Shown here: positions 1 through 9,203 of the stretch, in pieces
How positions within the stretch are numbered: the stretch's first letter is position 1
Layout of the letters: every line of letters starts with the position of its first letter
Assembly (NCBI GenBank): GCA_020633515.1
Contig: JACKDM010000012.1
Location: 1-64,000, forward strand
Length of the DNA stretch: 64,000 nt
Source: Myxococcales bacterium
GTDB taxonomy: Bacteria > Myxococcota > Bradymonadia > UBA7976 > UBA1532
Direction of reading: 5' to 3'
Program-made: the position numbers and the translations under genes
Notes under the pieces: generated by a model
Database searches by the model: none
Seen by the model: only the letters and a program-made list of their open reading frames with translations
Told to the model about the DNA's origin: nothing

Positions 1-160
1 CAGCCTCTGCCTGACCGCGCTCTTCGGCATGGTCAAGCGCGAGATCGGGCAGGTCGAGCTCTCGGGCTGGTTCATCCGCGCGAGCAACACCGGGACCGAC
101 ACGGTCGCGAGCCTCGCCAACTACCTCGTCGCTCAGGTCGCCGAGCGCCGCGCGGCCTGA
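1..160 (+). CDS. C-terminal fragment of an unrecognised protein
   Basis: An open frame runs in from the window edge (frame starting at base 2) and ends at TGA 158-160, leaving about 52 residues. The fragment begins SLCLTALFGMVKREIG and ends ANYLVAQVAERRAA. It has no recognisable motif and the start lies outside the window. Codon use (strong GC in third positions) is like the neighbours, so it is probably a real gene end. Function unknown. Confidence 0.5.
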   Translation, partial: SLCLTALFGMVKREIGQVELSGWFIRASNTGTDTVASLANYLVAQVAERRAA

Positions 161-352
161 TCGCCGCACCCCGCGGGGTCTGCCCCCCGCGCCGCCTCCC
201 CCTTCATCGCTGCTCGTTGCCCCTATCCGGTACAAAGCCCGCGCCCTCGCGGCGATCTGCCCCTCTCCGCTCCCCGCGCCCCATTCCACCCCATCCGCGC
301 CCGCTCGTACGCCCGTGATCGCACGGTCGGTCGGTCTTCGCCGACGCGTCGC
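161..352. other. Intergenic region between two gene ends
   Basis: About 190 bases lie between the end of the first gene and the end of the carboxypeptidase-like gene on the other strand, so this is a convergent gap. It holds a perfect 12-base palindrome at 168-179 (ACCCCGCGGGGT), which could be part of a terminator, but no T-tract follows. No ORF with convincing coding character is visible. Confidence 0.4.
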
Positions 353-1810
353 TCAGTCGGTGCGGACCGACGCCCGGTAGAACGCGACGAGGTCGCGGCG
401 CATCGCGGCGAGCGAGGGCGGGTGGAAGTACATCATGTGCCCGGCGGCGTACTCCTTGATCTCGATCTGCGCGCGCAGGGCCGGCTCGACGCCGAGGTGG
501 TCGGCGGTGTACTCGGCGGCGAAGAACGGGGTCGCGAGGTCGAAGAGGCCGCTCAAGATGACGACGCGCAGGTGGGGGTTGGCGATGAGCGCGTGGCGCA
601 GGTCTTCGCCGACGTTGGGCGGGCCCATGCGGCGCTTGTCCGACCAGTCCCACGCCTCGTTGACCCGCATCGAGAGCACCTCGTAGCCCTCGTCGGCTTC
701 GTAGCAGAGCACGCGGCGCAGGTAGTCGTTGATGAGCGCCGAGAAGGGGCCGAGCGGCGCGTCGTAGCTCGGGTCGCGCTGCTGGCGGCGGGCGTCCGGG
801 TCGAGGTCGGGGCCGACGTAGCGGCTGTCGAGGCGGCCGACGGTGTAGCCGGGGCGGTCGAGCACGGTCTTGGCGAAGCGCAGGTACTCGACGCGGAGGT
901 CGAGGCGGAGCACGTCGGCTTTGTCGAGGCCGGTATAGCGGGCGATGCGGGCGGCGATCGCGTCGCGGCGGTCGGGGTCGAGCGCGGCGCCGCGGAAGAG
1001 GGCGGGGGCGTACTCTTCGATCGCGAAGTCGCGCACCTCGGCGAGGAAGGCGCCGAGGTCGGGCGGCTTGTCGGGGAGGCGGTCGTGGTACCAGGCGGTC
1101 GCGGCGTAGCTCGGCAGGAAGAAAATGTAGGGCAGCTCGTTGCCGACATCGAAGACGAAGGTCTGGAAGTTGAGCGCGAGGCTCAAGAGCACGAGGCCGT
1201 TGAGCACGATGCCGCGGTCTTGCAGCACGCGGGCGAGCGCAGCGGCGCGGGTGGTGCCGTAGCTCTCGCCGGCGAGGAAGCGGGGCGAGTTCCAGCGGTG
1301 GTGGCGGCTCAAGTAGCGCCAGATGAACTCGGCGACGGCGTCGACATCACCGGCGATGGTGTAGAAGGCGTCGCGTTTGTCGGTCGCGTGGGGGCGGCTG
1401 AAGCCGGTGTCGACCGGGTCGATGAAGACGAGGTCGGTCTGGTCGAGCAGCCCGAAGGCGTTGTCGACGAGGCGGTAGGGCGGGGGATGCGGCACGGCGG
1501 TGTCGGGCATGTCGACCCGGCGGGGGCCGAGCGCGCCGAGCTGCAGCCAGACCGACGACGAGCCGGGGCCGCCGTTGAAGGCGAAGGTGAGCGGGCGGGT
1601 GGACGGGTCGCGCACGCCGTCGAGGGTGAACGCCACGTAGAACAGCCGCGCCGAGACGGCGCCGCTCTCGTCGCGCAGGTTGAGCGTGCCGGCGGTCGCG
1701 GTGTAGGCGTAGGTCGTGCCGTCGATGACGGTGCGGTGGCGGGTGACGACGGTGTCTTCGGTGGGCGCGGCGGGCTTCGGCGCGTCGGTGGGGCGGCTCT
1801 CGGTGCTCAT
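353..1810 (-). CDS. S10 serine carboxypeptidase-like peptidase
   Basis: The protein belongs to peptidase family S10 (alpha/beta-hydrolase fold), which removes C-terminal residues from peptides. Seen: the substrate-loop motif FNGGPGSSS, the nucleophile elbow GESYG (coded at about 1256-1270), a downstream Asp in LSGLFDLATP and the His in AAGHMMYFH, giving the expected Ser-Asp-His order. The start chosen is ATG 1810, preceded by GGGAG at a good distance; the in-frame ATG at 1843 has no Shine-Dalgarno sequence. About 485 residues, normal for the family. There is no obvious signal peptide from this start, which is unusual for S10, so the location is uncertain. It is transcribed divergently from the lipoprotein gene at 2023. 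Confidence 0.85.
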   Translation of the reverse strand: MSTESRPTDAPKPAAPTEDTVVTRHRTVIDGTTYAYTATAGTLNLRDESGAVSARLFYVAFTLDGVRDPSTRPLTFAFNGGPGSSSVWLQLGALGPRRVDMPDTAVPHPPPYRLVDNAFGLLDQTDLVFIDPVDTGFSRPHATDKRDAFYTIAGDVDAVAEFIWRYLSRHHRWNSPRFLAGESYGTTRAAALARVLQDRGIVLNGLVLLSLALNFQTFVFDVGNELPYIFFLPSYAATAWYHDRLPDKPPDLGAFLAEVRDFAIEEYAPALFRGAALDPDRRDAIAARIARYTGLDKADVLRLDLRVEYLRFAKTVLDRPGYTVGRLDSRYVGPDLDPDARRQQRDPSYDAPLGPFSALINDYLRRVLCYEADEGYEVLSMRVNEAWDWSDKRRMGPPNVGEDLRHALIANPHLRVVILSGLFDLATPFFAAEYTADHLGVEPALRAQIEIKEYAAGHMMYFHPPSLAAMRRDLVAFYRASVRTD

Positions 1811-2022
1811 CGTCAGGCTCCCGGTCGGTCGGTGGGGGAGCATGGCACGATCGGGCGCGGGTCGGAAGCGGGGGCGCCGTGCGCGGGCCGTTCGCCGGCG
1901 AACGGGAGCATGTCTTGCAGGCCGCGGGTCGCCGATCGTGCAGCGACGGTGAGACCCCCGCGCGCCGCCGACATCGCAAGAAGGCCCCCCGGCCCACCCA
2001 CATCTCGACTCGAGGAGCGATC

Positions 2023-3315
2023 ATGCCCGACCACCGCCTCGCCATGACCCTCGCCGCTTCGCTCGGCCTCGCCTGGGGCTGCGTACCCGAAGCGGACGGG
2101 GGCGACGACGATCCGGTGATCGTCATCGACATCGATCAGGGCCCCGGCAACGACGGCTCGCAGCCGGAGCCGACCCCCGACGCCGATCCCACCGATCCCA
2201 CCAGCGACATGGGCCCGCCCGAGACCGACATGGAGACCCCCGAAGCCGACATGGGCACGCCGCCGACCGAGGGGCTCGCGGTGCTCGGCGGGGGGCGGCA
2301 CAGCGCCGACGCGGTCGAGATCGAGGTGATCGCGACGGCGGTCGACGGGCTCGATGTGCCGCGTGACCTCGACTTCAACCCGTGGGCGGAGGGCGTCGAG
2401 CTGTGGGTGGTCAACCGCGCCGATGACTCGACGACGACGATCTTCGCGCCGGGCACGCCCGATCAGACCGCGATCCACCTCATCGACCCGTACGCGCTGC
2501 ACTTCATGGAGGAGGTCTCGTCGATCGACTTCGGGCAGCCGGGCACGTTCGGGACGTGCCAGGAGTCGCGCAACACCTACAACGGGCTCGATCGACCCAA
2601 CGACTTCATGGGGCCGACGCTGTGGCCGTCGGATCTCGACGTCTACGCGCGCAGCAACCCCGAGGCGGTGGCGTACCTCGGCTTCGACCTCGGGTCGCAC
2701 CTCGACATGCTGCATCAGTCGCCGCTGTGCATGGGCATCGCGTGGCAGGAAGACAACGTCTACTGGGTCTTCGAGGGGCAGAGCAGCTCGATCGCGCAGG
2801 TGGACTTCCGCGAGGATCACGGGCCGGGCTTCGACGACCACTCCGACGGCATCATCGTGCGCTACGCGGAGGGGGAGGTGCGGCGGGTCGCCGATGTGCC
2901 CTCGCACCTCGTCTTCGACCACGAGACCGCGCGGCTGTACATCGCCGACACCGGCAACGCGCGGGTGGCGATGCTCGACACGACGGTGGGTGAGCCGGGG
3001 CGGCGGCTGCCGGCGATCGAGCCGGGCACCGAGCTGTGGACGGCCGAGGGTGAGATGCCGCTCGCGACGGTCTTCGCCGACGCGGCGCTCGTGCGGCCGA
3101 GCGGGCTCGCGATGGCGGGCGGGGTGCTCTACGTGGGCGACAACGCGACGGGGCGGATCTGGGGCGTGGGGCTCGACGGGGGCGTGATCGACTACCTCGA
3201 CACCGGGCTGCCCGACGGCGCGCTGATGGGGATCGAGGTGGGGCCGGGCGGCGCGCTGTGGGTGACCGACGCGGTCGCCGATCGGGTGCTGCGCATCGCG
3301 CCGCGGGCGCAGTAG
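2023..3315 (+). CDS. Lipoprotein with beta-propeller (NHL/SMP-30-like) domain
   Basis: A lipoprotein signal peptide ends in the lipobox LAWGC (Cys at about residue 20), followed by an acidic Asp/Pro/Glu-rich linker with repeated DMxxPE/DMGTP motifs, then about 350 residues of beta-propeller-like repeats (for example RLYIADTGNARVAMLD and GVLYVGDNATGRIWGVGLD). The start is ATG 2023 with GAGGAG just upstream; the frame stays open back to 1879 but the signal peptide fixes the start. It is probably anchored in the envelope. Substrate unknown; the propeller could bind a ligand or be a lactonase-type scaffold. The 205-base gap upstream is shared with the divergent S10 gene. Confidence 0.75.
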   Translation: MPDHRLAMTLAASLGLAWGCVPEADGGDDDPVIVIDIDQGPGNDGSQPEPTPDADPTDPTSDMGPPETDMETPEADMGTPPTEGLAVLGGGRHSADAVEIEVIATAVDGLDVPRDLDFNPWAEGVELWVVNRADDSTTTIFAPGTPDQTAIHLIDPYALHFMEEVSSIDFGQPGTFGTCQESRNTYNGLDRPNDFMGPTLWPSDLDVYARSNPEAVAYLGFDLGSHLDMLHQSPLCMGIAWQEDNVYWVFEGQSSSIAQVDFREDHGPGFDDHSDGIIVRYAEGEVRRVADVPSHLVFDHETARLYIADTGNARVAMLDTTVGEPGRRLPAIEPGTELWTAEGEMPLATVFADAALVRPSGLAMAGGVLYVGDNATGRIWGVGLDGGVIDYLDTGLPDGALMGIEVGPGGALWVTDAVADRVLRIAPRAQ

Positions 3316-3328
3316 GGCTCGACGCGGA

Positions 3329-4252
3329 TCAGTACGGGTAGTAGCTGCCGTCGCCGTCGCCCTCGGCGGGCGCCGCGTCGGCGGCGGCCTTGGCCTGCTC
3401 GCGGGCGAGGGTGAGGCCGAGCGCGCCGAGGCCGATGAGCGCCGAGAGGCCGACGGCGGCGAAGACCGCCTTGTGGCCGCGCGCGGCGAACGCGGCGAGG
3501 GCGCCGAGCGGGGCGATGAGCGCGAGCGTGGCGACGGCGCGGGGCAGCTCGACGAAGTGGTGGGCGTGCAGCAGCGCGGCGATGAGCGCGGCGGCGGCGA
3601 CGGCGACGGCGCCGTGGGCGGCGCGCAGCGCGGGCCAGCGCCAGCCGGCGAGGCCGACGACCGCGGTGACGGCGGCGAGCGAGCCGATCGACTGCGCCAT
3701 GCGCACGCTGCCGCTGAGCGCGGTGGCGACGGCGGCGACGGCGAGCGCGAGCGCGAGGGGGCCGAGCACGACCGGGGTCGGGCGGTCGACGCGGGCGGCG
3801 GTGAGGTCGAGCGCGATCCACATCGCGGCGCCGACGAGCGCGGCGTCGAGGATCCAGGCGGTCGCGAGCGGCTCGCTCGGGCCGCCGCTCCAGAGCGCGG
3901 CGAGCGCGCCGGTGAGGCGGGCGGTGACGAGCGCGGTGACGACGAGCGCGACGAGCGCGACGGCGAGCGGGCGCCGCGGCGCGAAGCGGTCGACGAGCGC
4001 ACCGGCGAGGCCGGCGACGAGCGGCCCGTAGAGCAGCCAGCCGTCGGCGCTCGCGAGGGTGAGCGCGGCGGTGCCGCCGAGGCCGATCTGGGCGACGGCG
4101 ACGCCGACTGTGAGCGCGAGGGTGACGAGCGCGGGCTGGTCGTCGCGGGGGCGGACGCGACGGCCGATGGCGAGCACCGCCACCGCGGCGCCCACCGGCA
4201 GGACGAGGGTGTAGACCAGCCCTGCGAGCGCGACCCGGGTGGCGGGGTCCAT
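3329..4252 (-). CDS. Polytopic membrane protein of unknown function
   Basis: The product has 307 residues with roughly nine to ten hydrophobic segments from the N-terminus ([20 protein letters not shown]) onward, and a short soluble acidic tail ending [10 protein letters not shown]. No catalytic motif is recognised. It starts 8 bases after the stop of the yceI gene on the same strand, so the two are probably co-transcribed. Function unknown; inner membrane location is inferred from hydrophobicity. Confidence 0.7.
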   Translation of the reverse strand: MDPATRVALAGLVYTLVLPVGAAVAVLAIGRRVRPRDDQPALVTLALTVGVAVAQIGLGGTAALTLASADGWLLYGPLVAGLAGALVDRFAPRRPLAVALVALVVTALVTARLTGALAALWSGGPSEPLATAWILDAALVGAAMWIALDLTAARVDRPTPVVLGPLALALAVAAVATALSGSVRMAQSIGSLAAVTAVVGLAGWRWPALRAAHGAVAVAAAALIAALLHAHHFVELPRAVATLALIAPLGALAAFAARGHKAVFAAVGLSALIGLGALGLTLAREQAKAAADAAPAEGDGDGSYYPY

Positions 4253-4260
4253 CGGCTACC

Positions 4261-4830
4261 TCACTTCTTCTTGATGCCTTCGGCCGAGATCATGACGGTG
4301 ACCTCCTTGCCGAGGCCGTCGGGCATGTAACTGACGCCGAAGTCGAGGCGGTTGAGGGTGAAGGTCGTCGCGAAGCCGACCCGGTCGTTGCCCCAGGGGT
4401 CCTTGCCGGCGCCGGTCTTCTGGAGGGTGATCGTCATCGGGCGGGTCTGGCCGTGCATGGTCAGGTTGCCGGCGACGGTGTAGGTGTTCTCGCCCGCCTT
4501 GGTGAACGAGGTGCTCTCGAAGCTCAGCTTGGGGAACTGCTTGGTGTCGAAGAAGTCGGGCCCCTTGAGGTGGTCGTCGCGCTTCTTGTCGCCGGTGAAG
4601 ATGCTGTCGGCGTCGATCTCGACCTTGACCTTGCTCTTCTCGGGGGCGGCGGCGTCGTAGTCGAACGAGCCGCCGACCTTGATGAACTGGCCGTAGGAGG
4701 GCGCGATGCCGAGGTGGTCGACCTTGAAGATCGCGAACGCGTGCGCGGGGTCGAGGTTGTAGCTCTCGGCGTGGGCGGCTCCCCCGATGAGGAGGGCGGC
4801 GGCGAGGAGGGAACCAAACAGGCGCTTCAT
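4261..4830 (-). CDS. yceI: YceI-family periplasmic protein
   Basis: A typical 189-residue YceI-family lipocalin-like barrel that binds isoprenoid-type lipids in the periplasm. A Sec signal peptide ([21 protein letters not shown]) is followed by [18 protein letters not shown], the usual family opening, and later KLSFESTSF and [11 protein letters not shown]. The start is ATG 4830 because the signal peptide begins there, although the frame is open to 4923. It lies 8 bases upstream of the membrane protein gene ending at 3329 and is divergent from queF. Confidence 0.9.
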   Translation of the reverse strand: MKRLFGSLLAAALLIGGAAHAESYNLDPAHAFAIFKVDHLGIAPSYGQFIKVGGSFDYDAAAPEKSKVKVEIDADSIFTGDKKRDDHLKGPDFFDTKQFPKLSFESTSFTKAGENTYTVAGNLTMHGQTRPMTITLQKTGAGKDPWGNDRVGFATTFTLNRLDFGVSYMPDGLGKEVTVMISAEGIKKK

Positions 4831-4928
4831 GTCGTGCTTCTCCCTGGTGGATGGCCGGACCCGGCCGGCACGCGGGAAGTGATACCCGACCGGGCGTTCG
4901 TGTTGCGAGCTGAGACACCACACCCGGT

Positions 4929-4941
4929 CAACAGTCTGTTG
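4929..4941. promoter_or_regulatory. 13-base palindrome in the yceI/queF divergent region
   Basis: CAACAGTCTGTTG is a perfect 6-base inverted repeat around one central base. It lies in the 213-base region between the divergent yceI and queF starts, next to a TTGACC-like element on the minus strand. It could be an operator for a dimeric regulator; no other copy was noticed in the window. Confidence 0.3.
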
Positions 4942-4978
4942 CCGATGGCTCGCCCGCGCCCCTGCGGGCGCCCTCGCC

Positions 4979-5007
4979 TTGCCGTCGCCGGGGGCGGCGT
5001 GCTAGCT
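4979..5007 (+). promoter_or_regulatory. Candidate sigma-70-type promoter for queF
   Basis: TTGCCG (4979-4984) and CTAGCT (5002-5007) are separated by 17 bases and lie about 37 bases upstream of the queF GTG. The match to consensus is weak, especially at -10. An inverted repeat CGCCCGC/GCGGGCG sits just upstream, near 4951-4970. Confidence 0.25.
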
Positions 5008-5043
5008 CTACCGGCCCTCGTCCACCCGATCATCGGAGCGCCC

Positions 5044-5409
5044 GTGTCGACTTCGCAGAGCAAGGATCTCGACGTCTTCCCGAACCCCAAGCCCGAGCGC
5101 GACTACGAGATCCGCTTCGAGTGCCCCGAGTTCACCTGCCTCTGCCCCAAGACCGGGCAGCCCGACTTCGCGACGATCCGCATCCGCTACGTGCCCGGTG
5201 AGCGCTGCGTCGAGCTCAAGTCGCTCAAGCTCTACCTGTGGAGCTTCCGCGACGAGGGCACCTTTCACGAGGCGGTGACCAACCGCATCCTCGACGACCT
5301 CGTCGAAGCGATCACGCCGCGGTGGATGGAGGTCGAGGCCGACTTCTACGTGCGCGGTGGGATCCACACGGTCGTCGTCGCGCGGCACGGGGAGAAGCCG
5401 GGGCGCTGA
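5044..5409 (+). CDS. queF: NADPH-dependent 7-cyano-7-deazaguanine reductase QueF
   Basis: QueF reduces preQ0 to preQ1 in the queuosine tRNA-modification pathway (cytoplasm). The 121-residue product has the short (type I) QueF architecture: [17 protein letters not shown] carries the catalytic Cys, followed by [16 protein letters not shown] and FHE. The start is GTG 5044 with GGAG 5035-5038 five bases upstream. It stands alone, divergent from yceI; no other queuosine gene is nearby and no convincing preQ1 riboswitch was seen upstream. Confidence 0.93.
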   Translation: MSTSQSKDLDVFPNPKPERDYEIRFECPEFTCLCPKTGQPDFATIRIRYVPGERCVELKSLKLYLWSFRDEGTFHEAVTNRILDDLVEAITPRWMEVEADFYVRGGIHTVVVARHGEKPGR

Positions 5410-5427
5410 CGCCGGTCGGCGCGGCGG

Positions 5428-5943
5428 TCAGTGGGCAGCGGTCATGACCGCCGCGCGCAGCAGCAGCGTACGGCGGGGGCGGGCGGGGTCGACGGCGACC
5501 CACTCCACGGCGCCTTCGGGCAGGCGGTCGCGGGCGCAGCCGCAGATCCAGAGCGTGGCCCGACGGGCGCGGCCGGCGGGGTCGGTGAAGCGATAGGGCA
5601 CCGCGAAGGTGCGCTCGTCCTTGCCGCGAAACAGCTCGTGCAGCAGGAAGACCCGGCGGGCGCGGCCGAGGGTGGCCGACACCGCCGGCGCGGCGCGGAG
5701 CAGCGTGACGCGGCGGAGGTTGGTGGCGAGCGTCGCGAGCGCGGCGACGAGCGCACAGAGCGCGGCGAAGGCGAGGCCGAGGAGCACGAAGGCGCGCTCG
5801 TCGTAGGCGAGGCCGGCGAGCGCGGCGGCGATCGCGACCCAGAGCGCGTCGCGGGCGAGCATCGAGGCGGGGTCGCGCCAGACCCGGCCGCGGTAGCAGT
5901 CGCGCAACCGATAGTCGCGCGGCGGCTGGAGGGGCAGGGTCAC
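5428..5943 (-). CDS. Small membrane protein, DUF3592-like
   Basis: 171 residues with two hydrophobic segments in the first half (ALWVAIAAALAGLAY and LLGLAFAALCALVAALATL), followed by a soluble beta-rich part (FAVPYRFTDPAGRARRATLWI) like DUF3592-type membrane proteins. The start GTG 5943 lies 13 bases after the tsaB stop, so it is the last gene of the minus-strand run. The longer open frame upstream is a shadow of tsaB. Role unknown. Confidence 0.6.
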   Translation of the reverse strand: MTLPLQPPRDYRLRDCYRGRVWRDPASMLARDALWVAIAAALAGLAYDERAFVLLGLAFAALCALVAALATLATNLRRVTLLRAAPAVSATLGRARRVFLLHELFRGKDERTFAVPYRFTDPAGRARRATLWICGCARDRLPEGAVEWVAVDPARPRRTLLLRAAVMTAAH

Positions 5944-5956
5944 GGCGCCGGTGGGA

Positions 5957-6631
5957 TCAGTTGTGCCCGAGGGCGTCGGGGAAGCCGTCGGGGTAGTTGA
6001 GCTCGGCGTCGCTCGCGCGCACATAGACCGGCTCGAGGGTCGCGAGCGGGGCGGGTTTGTCGAGGTAGACGAGCTCGGCGAGCAGCGCGGCGCGGGGGTG
6101 GTGCGCGACGGCGCCGGGCGGGATCTCGGCGCCGGGCAGCGCGCGCAGCAGCGCCTCGCGGTAGGCGATGGCGCCGTCGCCGAGCAGGAGCGGCGGCGGG
6201 CCGGGCGGGATGTGCTTGGGGGTGTGCTCGGGGTCGCAGACGACCGGCGCGGCCATGCCGGGGCCGTCGAGGTAGACCTGGCCGCGGCGGGCGTCGATGA
6301 CCGCGTAGGTGCGCGGGCCGGGGCGGTTGGCGGCGAGCATGCGGGTGGTGCGCACGCCGTAGATCGGGCGGCCGGTGGCGAGCGCGAGGCCCTTGAGGGT
6401 CGCGAGCGCGATGCGGAGCCCGGTGAAGCTGCCGGGGCCGAGGCCGCAGATGTAGCCTTCGACGTCGGCGAGCTTCCAGCCGGCGTCCTGCAGGAGCCCG
6501 TCGAGGTCGTCGAGCAGGCGCGGGCCATGGCCGCGGGTGCGGTGGATGGCGCGCTCGGCGAGCAGCGTGTCGCCGTCGACGAGCGCGGCGGTCTCGATGC
6601 GGGTGGCGGTGTCGACGGCGAGCAGCTTCAT
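5957..6631 (-). CDS. tsaB: tRNA threonylcarbamoyladenosine biosynthesis protein TsaB
   Basis: TsaB is the inactive ASKHA-fold partner of TsaD and is needed for the t6A37 modification of ANN-decoding tRNAs. The 224-residue protein opens with MKLLAVDTATRIETAALVDGD and has RGHGPRLLDDLDGLL and GLGPGSFTGLRIALATLKGL, all typical of TsaB. The start is ATG 6631 with GGGAGAGAG directly upstream. It follows rseP by 22 bases in a cdsA-rseP-tsaB arrangement. Confidence 0.92.
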   Translation of the reverse strand: MKLLAVDTATRIETAALVDGDTLLAERAIHRTRGHGPRLLDDLDGLLQDAGWKLADVEGYICGLGPGSFTGLRIALATLKGLALATGRPIYGVRTTRMLAANRPGPRTYAVIDARRGQVYLDGPGMAAPVVCDPEHTPKHIPPGPPPLLLGDGAIAYREALLRALPGAEIPPGAVAHHPRAALLAELVYLDKPAPLATLEPVYVRASDAELNYPDGFPDALGHN

Positions 6632-6653
6632 CTCTCTCCCGAGGGGCGTGGGT

Positions 6654-8342
6654 TCAGCCGGTGGTCCAGACGCGCACCATGCGCACGATGTCGTTGAAGG
6701 TCGCGAAGACGAAGAGGCCGAGGATCAACGCGAGCCCGACGTACATCAGGCGGATGCGGGTCTGCTCCGAGGGCGGGCGGCGGGTGATCATCTCGACGCC
6801 GGCGACGAGGATGTGGCCGCCGTCGAGCAGCGGCACCGGGAGCAGGTTGAAGAGCCCGATGCCGAGGCTGAGCATGACCATCATGCCGATGTAGTCCTCG
6901 ATGCCGCGGCGGGCGCTCTCGCCGGCGACATAGAAGATCGAGAGCGGGCCGCCGAGCTGGTTGGCGGGCACCGAGGCGGTGAAGAGGCCGCCGATGACGC
7001 GCAGGGTCTGCTCGAAGCCGCGGGCGAGGTTGGTGCGGGCCTCGTACCAGCCGTGCGCGAGGCGGTCGGTGTTGTCGGTCTCGGGCGCGGGCACGACGGC
7101 GACCTGGCCGGCGGGGAAGGTGAAGCCGGGCAGCCACACAGTCTGCTCGCCGCTGAACGGGTCGCTGATCGTGACCTGCTCGCGGGCGAGCGAGACGGTG
7201 AGGGTCTCGCCGTCGCGGAGCAGGGTGACCGACTTGCTCTCTTCGGGGCTGTTGTAGAGCTCACGACCGAGGAAGGCGCCGAGGCTCTGCGCGCGGCCGT
7301 CGACGGCGAGCAGGCAGTCGCCGACGCGGAGCACCTGCGCGGCGGGGTGGTCGGGGTCGAGGGTCTGGATGCAGGTGTTGGCGGTGCGAATGCCGGGGGC
7401 GCCGCCGGCGGGCGGGGCGGTGTAGGCGAGCTCGAGCGCCTCGACCTTCTGCAAGAACGGGAAGCGCGACCCGAGCGGGGCGGCGGGGCCATCGAGCGGT
7501 ACGTCGCGGGCGACCTCGAGGGTGACGGTCTGCCCCGGCGCGACCGCGACGAGCGCGCGCTCGACGTCGACGTAGCGCGGCGTCGCCTGCCCGTCGACGC
7601 TCTGCACCCGGTCGAAGGTGCGCACCCCGGCGACGGCGAGCGGGCCGCTCGGATCGGCGATCGCGACGAGGTTCGAGAGGAACGCCGGCATGTAGCCGAT
7701 GAAGTACTCGGTCGAGGTGAAGCCGAGCAGCGGGTCGGTGCGGGTGCGGGCGGTCGGGGTGACCGCAAACGAGAGTCGGCCGCTGCCGGGGCGGTCGACG
7801 ACGATCGCGAGCGGGCCGTCGTCGGCGTCGTAGGCGTCGATCTCGCGCTTGATCTGCCAGAACGCCGAGATCGGCTCGCCGTCGATCTCGACGATCGCGT
7901 CGCCTTCGCGCAGCCCCGCGGTGTAGGCCGGCATGCCCTGGTCGAGCCCGCCGATCTGGTTGTCGGGCACGGTGTCGTAGCTCGACGAGAGCCAGACGAG
8001 CGGCGGGATCAGCCACAGCGGGAGCAGGATGTTCATCAGCGGCCCGGCGGCCGAGATGAGGATGCGCACGAGCGGCGGCTTGTCGTAGAGGCTGCGGCCG
8101 GCGTCCTCCGGCTCGGGGGCGTCGGTCGGGTCGTGACCCAAGAGCCGCACGTAGCCGCCGACCGGGACCCAGGCGAGGCGGTACTCGGTCTCGCCCCACT
8201 TGCCCTTGACGATCGGCGAGCCGAAGCCGATCGAGAAGACCTCGACCTTGACCCCGCTCAGCTTGGCGACCACGAAGTGCCCGAACTCGTGCACCGTGAT
8301 CAGCACCCCGATCATGACGATGGCGCCGAGGACTCCGATCAT
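6654..8342 (-). CDS. rseP: RseP-type site-2 intramembrane metalloprotease
   Basis: An M50 zinc metalloprotease of the inner membrane that cleaves membrane-anchored substrates such as anti-sigma factors. HEFGH is at residues 18-22 in the first membrane segment, and LLDGGH (about residue 506) supplies the third zinc ligand. Between them lies a long periplasmic part with PDZ-like sequence (GLREGDAIVEIDGEPIS; QVLRVGDCLLAVDGRAQS). At 562 residues it is longer than E. coli RseP (450), the extra length being in the PDZ region. Its ATG overlaps the cdsA stop (ATGA). Confidence 0.92.
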   Translation of the reverse strand: MIGVLGAIVMIGVLITVHEFGHFVVAKLSGVKVEVFSIGFGSPIVKGKWGETEYRLAWVPVGGYVRLLGHDPTDAPEPEDAGRSLYDKPPLVRILISAAGPLMNILLPLWLIPPLVWLSSSYDTVPDNQIGGLDQGMPAYTAGLREGDAIVEIDGEPISAFWQIKREIDAYDADDGPLAIVVDRPGSGRLSFAVTPTARTRTDPLLGFTSTEYFIGYMPAFLSNLVAIADPSGPLAVAGVRTFDRVQSVDGQATPRYVDVERALVAVAPGQTVTLEVARDVPLDGPAAPLGSRFPFLQKVEALELAYTAPPAGGAPGIRTANTCIQTLDPDHPAAQVLRVGDCLLAVDGRAQSLGAFLGRELYNSPEESKSVTLLRDGETLTVSLAREQVTISDPFSGEQTVWLPGFTFPAGQVAVVPAPETDNTDRLAHGWYEARTNLARGFEQTLRVIGGLFTASVPANQLGGPLSIFYVAGESARRGIEDYIGMMVMLSLGIGLFNLLPVPLLDGGHILVAGVEMITRRPPSEQTRIRLMYVGLALILGLFVFATFNDIVRMVRVWTTG

Positions 8343-9166
8343 CCGGCGGCGACTCCCAGGTAGAACCAGCAGAACGGGCCGCAGAAGAGCAGCCCGTCGA
8401 TGCGATCGAGCATGCCGCCGTGGCCGGGGATCAGGGTGCCCGAGTCCTTGACCCCGTAGGCGCGCTTCATCATCGACTCGACGAGGTCGCCGCAGACGGC
8501 GAAGAGCGCACCGACGACGCCGAGGACGACGCAGTCGACGACGGTGAGGTGGCCGAGGCCGGGGAAGAACGCGCGGGCGGCGAACGCGGCGGCGGTCGCG
8601 AGCACGATGCCGCCGACGAGGCCCTCGACGGTCTTCTTGGGGCTGATCGCGGGGTAGAGCTTGTGGCGGCCGAGGAAGCGGCCGGCGAAGTAGCCGCCGG
8701 TGTCGCTGAGGAAGGTGATCGCCATCACCATGAGCAGCACCCAGCCGCCGTGCGGGCCGGTGCCCGAGCCTTCGCCGCGGAGCAGGAAGACGAACGGGAA
8801 GGTGCAGCCGAGGTAGAGCAGCCCGACCGCGTCGGCGCCGAAGCGGGTGAGGCTCGTCTCGATGGGCAGCGGGCGGGCGAGGCGGGTCAGGGCGACGATC
8901 ATGAACGCGATGAGGAAGCCGACGCCGTGGGTGTAGAACGGCCAGCGGGCGGCGATGACGGGCCAGAGCACGACGGCGAGGCAGGCGAGCAGGAACGCGA
9001 GGCGCTCGCCGGCCGACGCGTCGGGGCGGGCCATCTTGGTGTACTCGCTCACCGAGAGGCAGAGCGCGACGAGCACGACGACGCCGAGCGCCCAGGGCGG
9101 GGTGAAGACGAGGACCGCGATGATGCCCGCGGAGAGGATGACCCCGGAGAGGATCCGGCTCAGCAC
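8339..9166 (-). CDS. cdsA: Phosphatidate cytidylyltransferase CdsA
   Basis: CdsA converts phosphatidate and CTP to CDP-diacylglycerol, the branch-point of phospholipid synthesis, in the inner membrane. The 275-residue polytopic protein carries the family signature near residues 150-180 (SDTGGYFAGRFLG, ISPKKTVEG) and the C-terminal DSGTLIPGHGGMLDRIDG. The start is GTG 9166 with GGGAG eight bases upstream. It follows the J-domain gene by 37 bases and overlaps rseP, so the three are probably co-transcribed. Confidence 0.93.
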   Translation of the reverse strand: MLSRILSGVILSAGIIAVLVFTPPWALGVVVLVALCLSVSEYTKMARPDASAGERLAFLLACLAVVLWPVIAARWPFYTHGVGFLIAFMIVALTRLARPLPIETSLTRFGADAVGLLYLGCTFPFVFLLRGEGSGTGPHGGWVLLMVMAITFLSDTGGYFAGRFLGRHKLYPAISPKKTVEGLVGGIVLATAAAFAARAFFPGLGHLTVVDCVVLGVVGALFAVCGDLVESMMKRAYGVKDSGTLIPGHGGMLDRIDGLLFCGPFCWFYLGVAAG

Positions 9167-9203
9167 GATGAGGGCTCCCGGTTTTTGGAGGGGGGGCGGC
9201 CGC

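Noticed and set aside
168..179. Rho-independent terminator at ACCCCGCGGGGT
   Set aside because: Short palindrome with no loop and no T-tract; kept only as a note in the intergenic entry.
4831..5043. preQ1 riboswitch upstream of queF
   Set aside because: No recognisable pseudoknot or A-rich tail; only a GC-rich inverted repeat and a weak promoter were found.
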